A DNA stretch of 64,000 nucleotides, from NCBI RefSeq assembly GCF_963924675.1, contig NC_089220.1, positions 50,354,639-50,418,638 of the forward strand. The letters are read 5' to 3'. How positions within the stretch are numbered: position 1 is the stretch's first letter; each line of letters opens with the position of its first letter. The notes beneath the pieces were generated by a model that was not told the origin of the DNA, ran no database searches, and was given only the letters and a program-made list of their open reading frames with translations. Of the stretch, positions 31,610 to 42,750 are shown one piece after another. This DNA comes from Phocoena phocoena (lineage: Eukaryota; Chordata; Mammalia; Artiodactyla; Phocoenidae). The translations under genes and the position numbers were made by a program.

Positions 31610-32480
31610 TAAACCAGCCTTGCAAAACTACAGACATTTAAAAATAATTTAAATTTTTATGAAAAGTATGGATTCATATGCAGGTATAAGAAATAACAGA
31701 GAGAGAGAGCTCCTAGTGTGCCCTTTGTCCAATTTCTCCCAATGGTAACATTTTGCAAAACTACCATACAATATCACAACCAGGATATTGACATTGCTAG
31801 GATCCACAGTGTAATTTAGATTTTTCTAGCTTTGCTTTTACTCATTTGTATCTATGTGTATATTTAGTTCTAAACATTTTCCCCACTGTTTTATTTATTT
31901 TTAAATTATTTATTTATTTTATTTTTGGGTGCGTTGGGTCTTTGTTGCCGTGTATGCTTCTCATTGCGGTGGCTTCTCTTGTTGCTGAGCACAGGCTCTA
32001 GGCATGTGGGCTTCAGTAGTTGTGGCACGTGGGCTCAGTAGTTGTGACTCACGGGCTCTAGAGCACGGGCTCAGTAGCTGGGGCACATGGGCTTAGTTGC
32101 TCTGTGGCACGTGGGATCTTCTTGGACCAAGACTCAAACCCATGTCCCCTGTATTAGCAGTTGGATTCTTAACCACTGTGCCACCAGGGAAGCCCATTCC
32201 CCATTGTTTTAACCATTGAATGCGTACGCTTTAGTGATCTTCAGTGTGTCATGAGGTTGTGCAGCCGTCACCGCTATCTAATCCTAGTCCTGTTCCATTT
32301 TAGCACACGTGTAGATTTGTGGATCACCGCTGCAGTCAAGACTGAGCTCAATGCTCAATATTGTTCAGTTCAGATGGACTGATCACATAGAAACCCACGT
32401 GGTGTTGCCCTGCCTGTCCCCTCCCTTCCATTCCTAACCCGTGGCCACCACTGATCACTGCAGTATTTTTATTATTGTTG
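31610..32480 (-). repeat. old L1 (L1M-like) fragment, split
   Basis: AAACTACCATACAATATCAC and ACCAGGATATTGACATTGCT on the left, and CCATTCCTAACCCGTGGCCA on the right of the SINE, match the antisense 3' region of old L1s. It is diverged and interrupted by 31894-32195. Confidence 0.55.
31894..32195 (-). mobile_element. CHR SINE, long form
   Basis: Reverse-oriented, ~300 bp, lacking the segment around TTTCTCTAGTTGCGG. The target duplication is TTCCCCACTGTTTTA (31879-31893) versus TTCCCCATTGTTTTA (32197-32211), one mismatch. Confidence 0.93.
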
Positions 32481-32619
32481 TTGTTGTTTTAATTCTCTGG
32501 ATGTGAAATATTAATGATTACAATTATAACAAAAATCCCTTTAAGCTCTGGCTTGGGGATTCTTAGCCACTCGCTTATCTGAGAACTCTAAGCTCTGGGT
32601 CTAAGGAGGGCATTTTTAA

Positions 32620-33193
32620 AAAACCATTTAAAGAGAAATTGAAGTATAGTTAATTTACAATATTGTGTTAGTTTCAGGTGTACAGCAAAGTGATTCAGTT
32701 ATACACATATCTATATATCTGTATCAGATTCTTTTCCATCGTAGGTTATTACAAGACATTGAATATAGTTCCCTGTGCTATACGTTAATCCAAAGCTCCT
32801 GATTTATCTCACCCCTGTCCCCCCGTCCCCACTGCCCATGCTTTCACCTCTGGTAACCATAAATTTGTTTTCTGTATGTGAGTCTATTTCTGTTTTGTAC
32901 GTATGTTCATTTACATCATTTTTTAGATTGCACATGTAAGTGATATCACATGATAGCTGTCTTTCTCTGAGTTCACCTAATATGATAATCTCTGAGTGCA
33001 TCCGTGTTGCCGCAAATGGCATTATTTCATTCTTTTTTTTTTGGCTAAGTAATGTTCCGTTATGTATATAGACCACATCTTCTTTATCCATTCCTCTGTG
33101 GATGGACACTTAGGTTGCTTCCATGTCTTGGCTATTGTGAATAGTGCTGCTATGATCATTGGGGTGCATGGATCTCTTTGAATTAGAATTGCA
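32620..33193 (-). mobile_element. L1 3' end, 5'-truncated
   Basis: Antisense L1, ~574 bp, from the tail region AAATTGAAGTATAGTTAATT to GCATGGATCTCTTTGAATTA, which includes the end of ORF2. The target duplication is GAGGGCATTTTTAA (32606-32619) versus GAGGGCATTTTAA (33194-33206). The 101-codon minus frame is a relic of the ORF2 C terminus. Confidence 0.92.
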
Positions 33194-33540
33194 GAGGGCA
33201 TTTTAAGGGGAGCATTTGTTTTTCATTGGGTCTAGCTATTCAGGCCTCTTTGCACTAATTGTTTTCCAACTGTCTCCTGCTGAGCGCCACTGCAAGTCAC
33301 CCTTGCAGGCTGTGGAGAGGAGTGGACATGCCGCAAACAGACCTGCAGGCCAGGGCGTGGGAAGACAGCCTGGGGAGTGAGCTTCGGCAGCACTCCTAGG
33401 TGTTTGTATGCACAATGAACAATTACCAGATATAACTGACTTTTGACTCGTCTACATGCCCCGTTAGACCGTAAGCTCCAGGAGGTCCGGGACTGTATCC
33501 CGACACTTAGCACAGTGCCTCAAACATAATACCTATGATA

Positions 33541-34440
33541 ATAACAACGACATTGTGCAACATTTATCAAATACTTATTATATCCCCGGCACGGGGCTAA
33601 GTATATTATAGTCATTCCATCACTGAGTTCTTTCCAAGGTTCTGTGAGGTACAGTTAGTCCCCCTCCTAGCCACAGAGGATACGTTCCAAGACCCGCGGA
33701 TCCCTGAAACCATGGATAGTACTGAACTCTATATATGTTATATTTTTTCCTATACGTACATACCTATGATAGAGTTTTAAAATTAGGCACAGGAAGAGAT
33801 TAACAATAATAACTCACAATAAAATAGAACAATTATAACAATATACTGCAATAAAAGTTATGTGAACGTGGTCTCTCTCAAGATACCTTATTGTACTGTC
33901 GTCACCCTTCTTGTGATAATGTGAGATAATAAAATGCCTATGTGATGAGATGAAGTGAGGGGAATGACGTAGGCACTGTGCCATAGCATTAGGCTCTTAC
34001 TGACCTTCTGACGATACATCAGAAGGAGGAGCATCTGCTTTGGGTGAACCTGAATCATTGAACCGTGAAGGTGTGGATGGTTGATGTCAGGAACAGATGA
34101 TGTCAGCGGTTGGGGATCCCGGGTGGGATGAAGCTGGATGGTGTGAGATTTCATCATATTATTGAGAATGGTGTGCAATTTAAAACTTATGAATTGTTTA
34201 TTTCTGGAATTTTCCATTTAATACTTTCCTACAGTGGTTGATCACGTGTAACCAAAAACTTGGAAAGCAAAGCTGCAGATAAGGGGTGACTACTGTATAT
34301 ATTATTTTACTGATTTTATAGGTGAAAAAGACTAGGGCTTAAAGATCAAGCCACTTGCCCAAGGTTATTTGGCAAACCAGGAGATGAACTAGATTTTGCT
34401 GAGTCCTAAGGCCATGCATTTAACCGTTGTGTTGTACTCC
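33541..34440 (+). repeat. MIR SINE split by DNA transposon
   Basis: The MIR core (CAAATACTTATTATATCCCC, to TTCTGTGAGG at 33649) resumes at 34298 with TTTTACTGATTTTATAGGTG, GCCACTTGCCCAAGGTTATT and its 3' end. The 644-bp element between them is a later insertion. Confidence 0.85.
33652..34295. mobile_element. Tc1/mariner-type non-autonomous DNA transposon
   Basis: Inverted ends CAGTTAGTCCCCCTC and the complement of AAGGGGTGACTACTG, with TA on both sides (33650-33651, 34296-34297). The interior (CCTATACGTACATACCTATG, GTGAACGTGGTCTCTCTC) is a familiar mammalian Tigger/MER-like sequence. There is no functional transposase frame. The 109-codon minus frame (33888-34217) lies inside it and is not a gene. 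Confidence 0.88.
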
Positions 34441-34777
34441 TTTGACTTTCATCAGTTTCTAATTTTGTTGCATTGTGATACGTTTTCTGACAGTGTGTTT
34501 GGAATGAGTTGAGGTTCTTTCTAAGCCCTAACATGTGGTCAATCTTGGCCTGTGCAGAGGGGAAGGTGCCTCCTGAGGCATGAGGGAGGGTGGGGGAGGG
34601 AAGGGGGAATGGTGGTGACCAGAGCAGGTTATGCAATAGTTTGCAGGCCAGATAGAGGAGAGTGGATTGGATACAGGAGACATGAGGATTTACAGAAGGT
34701 TCTTAGGCAGGGGTAAATCATTAAAAATGTTGGCAGGGGGACACAGGGCGGAGTGGAGAGAGCCAGGCAGGCCCAGG

Positions 34778-35264
34778 TGTGGTGAGCAGAAAAATGGGCC
34801 CCCAAAGATGTCCATGTCCTAATCCCCAGAAGCTGCGAATATGTTACTTCAGGTTGCTGATGAAATTAAGGTTGCTAATCAGCTGACCTTAAAATAGGGA
34901 GATTATCCTTAGTTATCAAAGTGGGTCCAAGGTAACCACCTGGGTCCTTTCACGTGAAAGAGGGAGGCACAGGGATAAGTATCACAGTGATGTAATGAGA
35001 GAAAGACTTGATCAGCCATCACTGGCTTTGAAGATGGAAGAGGTCCACGAGGCAAGAAATGTAGTTCTAGAGACTGGAAAGGCAAGAAAAGGTATTCTCC
35101 CATAGAGCCTCCAGAAGAACGCAACCCTGCCAGCACCTTGATTTTAGCCCAGGGAGACCCATTTTGGACTTCTGATATTCGGAACCATAAAATAATAAAT
35201 GTGTATTGTTTTAAGCCACCAAGTTTGTGGTAATTTGTTACAGCAACAATAGGAAACTAATGCA
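34778..35264 (+). mobile_element. solo MaLR-type LTR (MLT1-like)
   Basis: A complete 487 bp LTR starts TGTGGTGAGCAGAAAAATGG and ends GGAAACTAATGCA, with the canonical TG...CA termini. A perfect 5-bp target duplication CCAGG lies on both sides (34773-34777, 35265-35269). It contains AATAAATGTG as a poly(A)-signal-like motif. No internal viral genes are present. Confidence 0.92.
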
Positions 35265-35687
35265 CCAGGGGACACAGAAAACAGCCCAGTGGCTGCTGCT
35301 ATTTAACATGAGGTGGTAAGACTTAAGCCCAGGATGATGGCTGTGAAAAAATGGCCAAATTGATGGATCCAGTGACTGTACCCACTGGCTTCTATAAGAG
35401 AAAGCTAGGATTTATTAGAAGCCTTGTCAGAGGTATTTTATAAGGAATAGAGAATGCCTTGATGTTTCGCCTCCTTCCATATCCTCTGAGCCAAGTGAGG
35501 GGAGTCTCTGAGAGAACCACTAAGAAAGGCCAAGCTGGGAGGCAAGCGTCTCACACATGACTGGATGCTTGCTGAGCTACTGAACCAAGGACACAGGGCT
35601 TGAAAGGACTGGAGCAGAGTATGCGGAGAAAGTTCTTGGGAGAGTTTGACTCTGTGTCCCTGGAGATTGGGAGGCCTAGAAGCTATG
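35265..35687. other. unique DNA, no gene recognised
   Basis: No repeat or coding signal is recognised, though the right part could be a decayed 5' portion of the LTR seen again at 36440. Confidence 0.4.
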
Positions 35688-35699
35688 CCTGACTCTTTT

Positions 35700-36352
35700 T
35701 ATTTTTAAAATTTTTAAAAATTTTTATTATTTTTTTAATTGTGGTGTAGCTGATTTACAATGTTGTGTTAGTTTCTGGTGTACAGCAAAGTGATTCAGTT
35801 ATAGTCTTTTTCAGATTCTTTTCCCTTATAGGTTATTATAAGATGTTGAGTATAGTTTCCTGTGCTATGTAATAGGACCTTGTTGTTTATCTGTTTTATG
35901 TAAAGTAGTGTGTATCTGTTAATCCCAGGCTCCTAATTTATCCCTCCCCCACTTTGCCCTTGTAACCATAAGTTGGTTTTTTAATGTCTGTCAGCCTGTT
36001 TCTATTTTGTAAACAAGTTCATTTGTATCATTGTTTTTATATTCCACATATAAGTGATATCATATGATATTTGTCTTTCTCTGTCTGACTTACTTCACCT
36101 AGTATGATAATCACTAGGTCCATCCATGTTGCTGTAGATGGCATTGTTTCATGTTTTTTTTAATGGCTGAGTAATATTCCACTCCTGGGCAAATATCCAG
36201 AGAAAACTCTAATTCAAAAAGATATATACACCCAATGTTCATAGCACCACTATTTACAAGAGCCAAGATACAGAAGCAACCTAAGTGTTCATTGACAGAT
36301 GAATGGATAAAGAAGATGTGGTATATATATATATACAATGGAATATTACTCA
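35700..36352 (-). mobile_element. L1 insertion with 5' inversion
   Basis: 35700-36180 is antisense L1 (tail to GGCTGAGTAATATTCCA). 36181-36352 is L1 in the opposite, sense orientation (CCTGGGCAAATATCCAGAG to TGGAATATTACTCA). One perfect 12-bp target duplication GCCTGACTCTTT brackets the whole (35688-35699, 36353-36364), so both halves came in one event, as in twin priming. Confidence 0.95.
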
Positions 36353-36439
36353 GCCTGACTCTTTCTTGAAGACGCATGAAGGTCAGAGGCTGGCTAGGGC
36401 AGGAGTGAGGCAGCAGTGGGAATAGGCCTCAGGAGAAAT

Positions 36440-36562
36440 CAATCCTGCCAACACCTAGATCTCAGACTTCTATTTTCTCCAGACTGGTGAGAAAATAAAT
36501 TTCTGTTGGTGAATCTACCCAGTCTGTGGTACTTTGTTCTGGCAGCCCTAGCAGACTGCTAC
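36440..36562 (+). repeat. MLT1-like LTR 3' part
   Basis: CAATCCTGCCAACACCTAGA, GAGAAAATAAATTTCTGTTG and CTACCCAGTCTGTGGTACTT match the end of an MLT1-type LTR. The 5' part is not recognisable. Confidence 0.75.
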
Positions 36563-36599
36563 AGGGACCATATATAGAGAAGAGGTATGCAGGAGAGCC

Positions 36600-36912
36600 A
36601 ATAAGGCACAGGGCACAAACTCTGGAGCCTGCTAAACCTGGGCTGAATCCCAGATTACAACCACCTACAAGAATATAACCCTGAGCAAGATATTTAACTT
36701 CTCTAAACTTGGGTTTCTTGTATGTAACATAGGGATAATAATACCTTATCTCCAGGATAACTTGGGTTATTTATTTATTTAACTTTATTTACATATCACT
36801 TACTATATGCCAGGTGCTGCTCTAAATGCTTTGTAAATATTGTGTGGATTAAATGGTAATAGTGTAGGTAATGTGTCTAGCACAATGTCAAGCCATAGTA
36901 AGTGTGAAAACA
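36600..36912 (+). repeat. MIR SINE(s)
   Basis: The series AACTCTGGAGCCTGCTAAAC, GCTGAATCCCAGATTACAAC and TAACTTCTCTAAACTTGGGT, with the 3' end GTCTAGCACAATGTCAAGCC, is a MIR. A second MIR core, TACTATATGCCAGGTGCTGC at 36803, seems inserted near its end. Confidence 0.8.
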
Positions 36913-37127
36913 AATATCTGTCATTGTCACTCTTATTCATATGAGCTCTACATGAAATAATTTTTTTCTAGAAAAATCCACAAATATTTCTCTAGGAAAT
37001 TGAGACTGTTCTTTAGCAACCACTACTCTCTCTGATAATTAAAGCATGGTATATTGACAATTGAAATTCTGTCAGTCGGAAACTATTTTTTCTATTAAAT
37101 GTGTGACTTTAAAAGCTTTGCTGTATT

Positions 37128-37226
37128 CTTTTCTTTTGGCCGCTTGGCTTGCAGGATCTTAATTCCCTGACCAGGGATTTGAAAGCATTGAGTCCTAACC
37201 ACTGGACCACCAGGGAATTCCCTAGG
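37128..37226 (-). mobile_element. CHR-related SINE, mini form with deletion
   Basis: Reverse-oriented 99 bp: TCTTTTGGCCGCTTGGCTTG to CCACCAGGGAATTCCC, missing ~20 bp in the B-box region (GGGATTTGAAAGC). The target duplication TTTGCTGTATT is perfect (37117-37127, 37227-37237). Confidence 0.93.
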
Positions 37227-37237
37227 TTTGCTGTATT

Positions 37238-38473
37238 TTAAAGTGTGATCTTTATAATGTCTCAGGGACAATGTGAAAACATATTTGAAATACACAGAAA
37301 TCAATTAGAATATAATTTGATTTGCAGAACCATGTCTACATATAAACTTTAGCGTTGCATAAAACAAGGCTCTTCCATCCCACAACACAAATAACATGTC
37401 CTCAACGTGTTAAAGAAAAGTTGGGTGCAGTTCCACAGATGGACACTAGGCGACACTCTTGTAAGGCAAACTCAGGCTTCCCTACTGAAAATAAGTCTGG
37501 GTTTTGCTGGTAAAATGTAGTCACTCTAAGTTGATTCTCTTGTTTAGTAGTAAGATATTGATGAGAAATAGAGAAGAATTGATTTATTCTGATACTCTAA
37601 AAGAGACATTACAAGGAGCAATCTTACAAACCCTGTAAATGTAGGACGTAATGGGGCACCATATTTTGTAGAGTTGGCCCAGAACATAAGAAATCATCAA
37701 GTACTTTGGTGGAAGTGGGTAGTACTCACTTCTATTTTGAACATTTTAAGCTCAGCACTTACAGATAGATATGTCTTTAAACTAATTTTTTTTCGTTTCC
37801 AGTTTATGCTTTCTCCTTCAACTGACAATGTTTGGATGGACTTTGTGAAGAAACAGTGGGAGAGAGAGCACATAGGAATACAGTTTGGGAAGCTTTATTT
37901 TCATCTACATACAGTTCAGCAGCAATCCCTCTTTTCAGAATAAATTAGTGCTATATATTGAAGAATATGTGTAGGTTCCTTGCCCCAGCTCTCCCACTGA
38001 GTTGTGGTGTGTCTTAGGGATCTTGAGTCTGCGCAGAAGGGAGAGATGTTTATTCCGACTTTCCTTCTTTCTCCCACTGATCCTTCCCCCAGGGCTACTC
38101 TTCCCTCTGACTCTCTCCTGCTTCTCAAATGTGCCTTAGATTCTGTCTTCTACAGTCAAAAGGAATGGACTTTTTGTCTGATTGATTTTTATTAATGGTC
38201 ATGGAAAAAATTGTTACATATTCTAAAGAAAGGAGAAGAGGGAAATCATACTAAAGTAATCAAACTAGTTTTCATTCCTTTAACAATGTTGCTATGATAG
38301 AATATTATTTGGTATTGGAGACACTTTGGGGGATCCTTTAGTTATAGGTAATTTTCATATTTAAAAAAGAATTTGCCTTGATGGTAGGAGGGCATACTCT
38401 CACCTGTCTCCTCATCTTTCCACAGGCTTTGTAGTCTGCTGAGGATGCTGGGTCTGTTTTTACCCTCATTATT
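37238..38473. other. unique DNA, no gene recognised
   Basis: Repeat-poor. An 89-codon plus frame (37674-37943) has no known domain. Confidence 0.45.
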
Positions 38474-38524
38474 ATCTATCCATCTATTCATCCATCCATC
38501 CATCCATCCATCCACCCATCCATC
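38474..38524. repeat. (CATC)n microsatellite
   Basis: About 12 imperfect units of the tetranucleotide, with TATC and CACC variants. Confidence 0.95.
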
Positions 38525-39561
38525 TCCCTCACTCTGGTGCCTTTCCCTCAGCTGGAAAACATGCCTCAGTGTACCTTCTGCTCCAGGTGAGATCTTTTTG
38601 AATCAGAACACTCACATTTTCACAAGCAAAATTTTAAAAAAAGGAAAAACTATAGATGTATATGTATCATCCATGTACGTGCTGTTCTTTAGCTACTAAT
38701 TGGAGATGTGACCCAAAGAAGCTTCATGCCTAATGCATGGGTTTTGGCTATAGTGGGCGACTGTGCTGAATCCCAGCAATAACAGTGTTCATTAGCACTT
38801 TCACATGCTTTTGTGTACATAGCCTCAAGATTTGGAGGCCAAGGCAATGCTGAAGCTGTGTGAGGCCGCCGCTGGGACTGCAGAGCTGCCTTTGGGTGTG
38901 TGTGCCTCTCACAGGAGACCCTCCTTTCCGCCTCCGTCATTTCCTCCTCGGAGCCAGAGATCCCATTCATGTGGTTATTTTTCTTTCACAGTTCTTTCTC
39001 TCTGTCTCTCAGCTCACTTGCTCCAGGGGCTCTTGCCTGGGCAGGACTTCTCCCAGGAGGTAAAGGAGAGTTTAATTAGCAAAAGATCCTCTTGCCTATG
39101 GTGGCGATTATCATACTTTATCATGGGCTGCAGTCTTGACCCTGGCCTCCTCCGCAGTTTTAGTGCTTGGCTGGGAAGCCAGTTGTCTAATTCCCACTGC
39201 TGACGGAGGCTTCTGTGCTGCTCTCCCGTGGCTTGAAATGCAAAGGCACCTCTCTCCCCACCTCATCCCTTTAGCTAAACTAAATGGTTCTGTGAAAAAG
39301 CTTTGCACAATGCTTTAAAATCACTCAACCACGTTTCAGGTAAGGTCAGAAAAAGAGTTTTTGGTGAGGATTTTATGAGCCCAAACTAGGAGGCTGTCAT
39401 TGCATTTGCCAGGAAATAAGGCCCTAGAAACACATGCTCTCTGGGTGCCTCCAAGGTCATTGCTGTGGAGTGCATGGAGCCAGGGGCTTAGAATTCCTTC
39501 TTCTGATTAGATGTGGTAGGCTGATGGCTAAACACTTTTAAGAGATGCAGCTTATATGCTT
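38525..39561. other. unique DNA, no gene recognised
   Basis: Frames of 60-123 codons at 38.7-39.3 kb overlap on both strands without recognisable domains. The longest (38832-39203) is not above chance expectation. Confidence 0.45.
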
Positions 39562-39574
39562 AAAGACTAAGGTT

Positions 39575-39795
39575 GTGGCTTCCCTGGTGGCGCAGTGGTT
39601 GAGAGTCCGCCTGCCGATGCAGGGGACGCGGGTTCGTGCCCTGGTCCGGGAAGATCCCACATGCCGCGGAGAGGCTGGGCCCGTGAGCCATGGCCGCTGA
39701 GCCTGCGCGTCTGGAGCCTGTGCTCCGCGATGGGAGAGGCCACAACAGTGAGAGGCCCGCGTACCGCAAAAAAAAAATAATAAAAATAAATAAAT
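39575..39795 (+). mobile_element. CHR SINE, compact form
   Basis: Complete plus-strand element: GGCTTCCCTGGTGGCGCAG to CCGCGTACCGC and an A-rich tail with AATAAATAAAT. The target duplication is AAAGACTAAGGTT (39562-39574) versus AAAGACCAAGGTT (39796-39808). Confidence 0.96.
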
Positions 39796-39808
39796 AAAGA
39801 CCAAGGTT

Positions 39809-40554
39809 AGGCTGATGAGGATAGAGCACGAGGGCTGTGGGTCTGGGAACTGGAGGTCACAGACTCAATCTTCCTTTTGTGACTTAGAAGCCATGTGCTT
39901 TGGCTCTGACATTTTTTTTGAAGATTTGGGTACTATTGCTGTAAAGGAACCTGCCTGGCTGCCTGTTGGCCCAAGCTGAACTCCACAAAGGGCGGCTTAA
40001 CTTCCAGAGGTGTGTTCTCCCTGCCCCAGAGGTAGGAGAGGGATCAGTAAGGCCAGGGCTCCCCCGCGATGGGCCAGGAGCCACTGAGACGACATCTCTT
40101 ACTACACCCCACCCCCGGCCCAAGCTGCACGATCCCAGCTCTGTAACAAGTCTCCAAGTTCATAGTGGAGCACCATGCACAGCCCTGGAGAAGTGGTTGG
40201 GGATGTGTATGCAGGATACACCTTGTTCCAAACTTCCTGATGTTCTGGGCATCTGGCTATCAAGACAAAGCCTTCAATTAAACAAAAATTCAGACTTTCT
40301 GTCATCATGAGCTGTAGTTGGAGTCTACTTTTTCAAGGAAAGGATTGGCAGTCATCAAGGTAGCAGGTTTTCAGAAGGAGAGGGCTCCCTGACTAAAAAT
40401 ATCTGCTTGTCCTCTTCCTGTTACAGAATCTTTCTTTTGGGTCAAGGAATTGCTCATTCCAGATCCCCTTTTTAAAAATTCTCAAACCTCTGAGAGGTAA
40501 AGGACAGGCAGCTGTTGTTACTCATGAACACTATAGCCTGAATTATTTAAAACA
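39809..40554. other. unique DNA, no gene recognised
   Basis: A 114-codon plus frame (39966-40310) and 68- and 79-codon minus frames overlap. No domain or splice context supports any of them. Confidence 0.45.
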
Positions 40555-40653
40555 TTTTTTTGGCCCCGCTGCTTGCGGGATCCCCAACCAGGGATGGAAC
40601 CCGCGCCCTCGGCCGTGAAAGCGGTGAGTCCTAACCGCTGCCAGGGAATTCCC
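40555..40653 (-). mobile_element. CHR-related SINE, mini form
   Basis: Reverse-oriented ~99 bp: TTTTTTGGCCCCGCTGCTTG to CGCTGCCAGGGAATTCCC, with small deletions. No clear target duplication. Confidence 0.85.
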
Positions 40654-41452
40654 AGGCTAGTAACTTTTTAATGGGAGTGAGGTGGGGGCTTAGTGGGGGA
40701 AGCAGAGCTTAGCTGATACATGTGTGTATGAGTGTGCTTGGGGGAGTAGGAGTAAATGAGGGGGGTTCTGAGCACCTGGGGTGGGGGGATGCTCCAAAGA
40801 CAGTTTCTTCCTCTGGTGTAGTTTTCCTCAGAGCACTGTTTCTATGGCATCCCCACCCACCAGAGGGCCACAGAGCCATGGTGATCTCCGTGTCCTCAGT
40901 GCTAACGCAGTTATTGAGCAACGGAGCCAGGTAATGAGAGAGAGCCGGATCGGAGGAAGCATTTCCCTGCACCCGCTCCCTCTTCCTACTTTAAAATGAC
41001 CTTGGAACTTACTAACTGTATTGTCTTCTTACGGTTTTTACACTTTTCTGCTTGTAAATGAATACAGTTATTTTTGTTTGAGCTCTTTTTGTGTATGGGA
41101 GGAGATGAACAAATCTCACATTTTTGAAAGGCTTTAATTTTTTTTCTTAATCTTTTTCTTGGAGTGGTGTCTTGATGCGGGAATCCAGGCTATACACAGG
41201 CTGTTAGCTGGTACCCCTGGCATGGCCCTGTCTGTTGGTAAAATATTGGTGAACTTTTTATACATGTTGAGTTGGCTGCTGCCCTGAAGTTCCTGACAGC
41301 CCTTCCAGTCCCTCATCTGGAAGCCCCTTCTCCCCACAATCCAATAATAAAAAGGTTAATGCCTGGACCCACTGGAGGCCTCCACACCTGTACCAGCTCC
41401 ATTGCCAGTAGAAGCTCCTGGAGGATGAAGTTTTGTGATCCCCTTCTCCTTG
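40654..41452. other. unique DNA, no gene recognised
   Basis: Apart from the CTCF-like motif, nothing is recognised. Overlapping frames of 70-87 codons on both strands lack domains. Confidence 0.45.
40857..40870 (+). promoter_or_regulatory. possible CTCF-binding motif
   Basis: CCACCAGAGGGCCA matches the CTCF core consensus CCASYAGRKGGCRS at the first 12 positions but not the last two. It sits in unique DNA. Occupancy cannot be judged from sequence. Confidence 0.4.
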
Positions 41453-41465
41453 CCAAGCACTATTT

Positions 41466-42495
41466 AAAAACTGCTTTCTTTTTGTTTTTTACTTTTTATA
41501 TAAATTTTAAAGCTTACACCACTCCATTTACAGTTATTGCAAAATATTGGCTATATCCCCCATGTTGTACAATGTATCCTTGTAGCCTATCTACACCCAA
41601 TAGTGTGTACCTCCCACTCTCCCCCCCATATTGCACACCCCACTCCCCACAGGTAACCATTAGTTTATTCTCTATATCTATGAGTGTGCTTGTTTTTTGT
41701 TATATTCACTGGTTTGCTGTGTTTTTTTAGATTCCATATATAAGTGATGTCATACAGTATTTCTCTGTCTGACTTGTTTCACTTAGTGTAATGCCCTCCA
41801 AGTCCATCCATATAGCTGCCAGTGGCAAAACCTCATTCTTTTCATGGCTGAGTAATATTCCATTATGTATATATATATCACATCTTCTTTATCCATTCAT
41901 CTGTTGGTGGACACACTTAGGTTGCTTCCATATCTTGGCAATTGTAAATAATGCATCAGGATGCATGTATCTTTTTGAATTAGCATTTTTGTTTTTTTCA
42001 GATATATACCCAGGAGTGGAATTGCTGGGTCATATGGTAGTTCTATTTTCAGTTTTTTGAGAAACCTCCATACTATTTTCCACAGTGGCCACACCAATTT
42101 ACATTCCCACCAACAGTGTACGAGGGCTCCCTTTTCTCCACATCCTCACCAACATTTGTTATTTGTTATTCTTTTAAAAAATTTTTTTATTTATTTGGTT
42201 GAGTCAGGTCTTAGTGGCAGCAGGCGGGCTCCTTTGTTGTGTCTCGCTGCCTCCTTAGTTATGGGATGCGAACTCTTAGTTGCGGCATGCATGTGGGATC
42301 TAGTTCCCTGAGCAGGGGTCAAACCCTGGGCCCCCTGCATTGAGAGTCTTAACCACTCAGCCACCAGGGAAGTCCCTGTTATTTGTTATTCTTTTTGATG
42401 ACAGCCATTCTGAAAGGTGTGAGGTGATATCTCATTGCAGTTTTGATTTGCTTTTCCTTGATGATTAGCGATGTTGAGCATCTTTTCATGTGCCA
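41466..42495 (-). mobile_element. L1 3' end, 5'-truncated, with nested SINE
   Basis: Antisense L1, ~830 bp without the SINE, from T-rich tail to GAGCATCTTTTCATGTGCCA. It covers the 3'UTR and the end of ORF2 (GGGCTCCCTTTTCTCCAC is antisense of the Cys-rich region). The target duplication CCAAGCACTATTT is perfect (41453-41465, 42496-42508). It is older than the 49-64 kb copies. Confidence 0.93.
42176..42376 (-). mobile_element. CHR SINE, long form shortened
   Basis: Reverse-oriented ~200 bp, nested in L1. TTTATTTGGTTGAGTCAGGT to CAGCCACCAGGGAAGTCCC. The perfect 19-bp target duplication TGTTATTTGTTATTCTTTT (42157-42175, 42377-42395) includes L1 sequence, so the SINE came second. Confidence 0.95.
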
Positions 42496-42535
42496 CCAAG
42501 CACTATTTTTTAAAAATGCCAGTCATATCATAATT

Positions 42536-42750
42536 CAGAGGTCTGCAAATCTGGCCTGTGGGGCAAATCTGGCCACCTCCCTATTTTTTATAAAAATGTT
42601 TTATTTGACATGGCCACACCCACTCATTTACATAGTGTTCTGGCTGCTTTCACGCTACAGAGTTGAGTAATTGCAGCTGAGACTCTATTGCCCACAAAGC
42701 CTAAAATATTTATTATCTGGCCCTTTGCAGAAAAAGTTTGCTGACCTCTG
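42536..42750. mobile_element. hAT-type (MER1/Charlie-like) DNA transposon relic
   Basis: CAGAGGTCTGCAAATCTGGC at the left and TTTGCTGACCTCTG at the right are inverted ends. The interior AAAGCCTAAAATATTTATTA, then TCTGGCCCTTTGCAGAAAAA, is diagnostic of this mammalian family. It is non-coding. Confidence 0.85.

Noticed and set aside
38474..38524. (CATC)n and other regular repeats as a CRISPR array
   Set aside because: Plain microsatellite without spacers, and the DNA is clearly mammalian.
41272..41730. 152-codon plus frame
   Set aside because: Its right half is antisense L1 3' end; the left half is unique with no domain.
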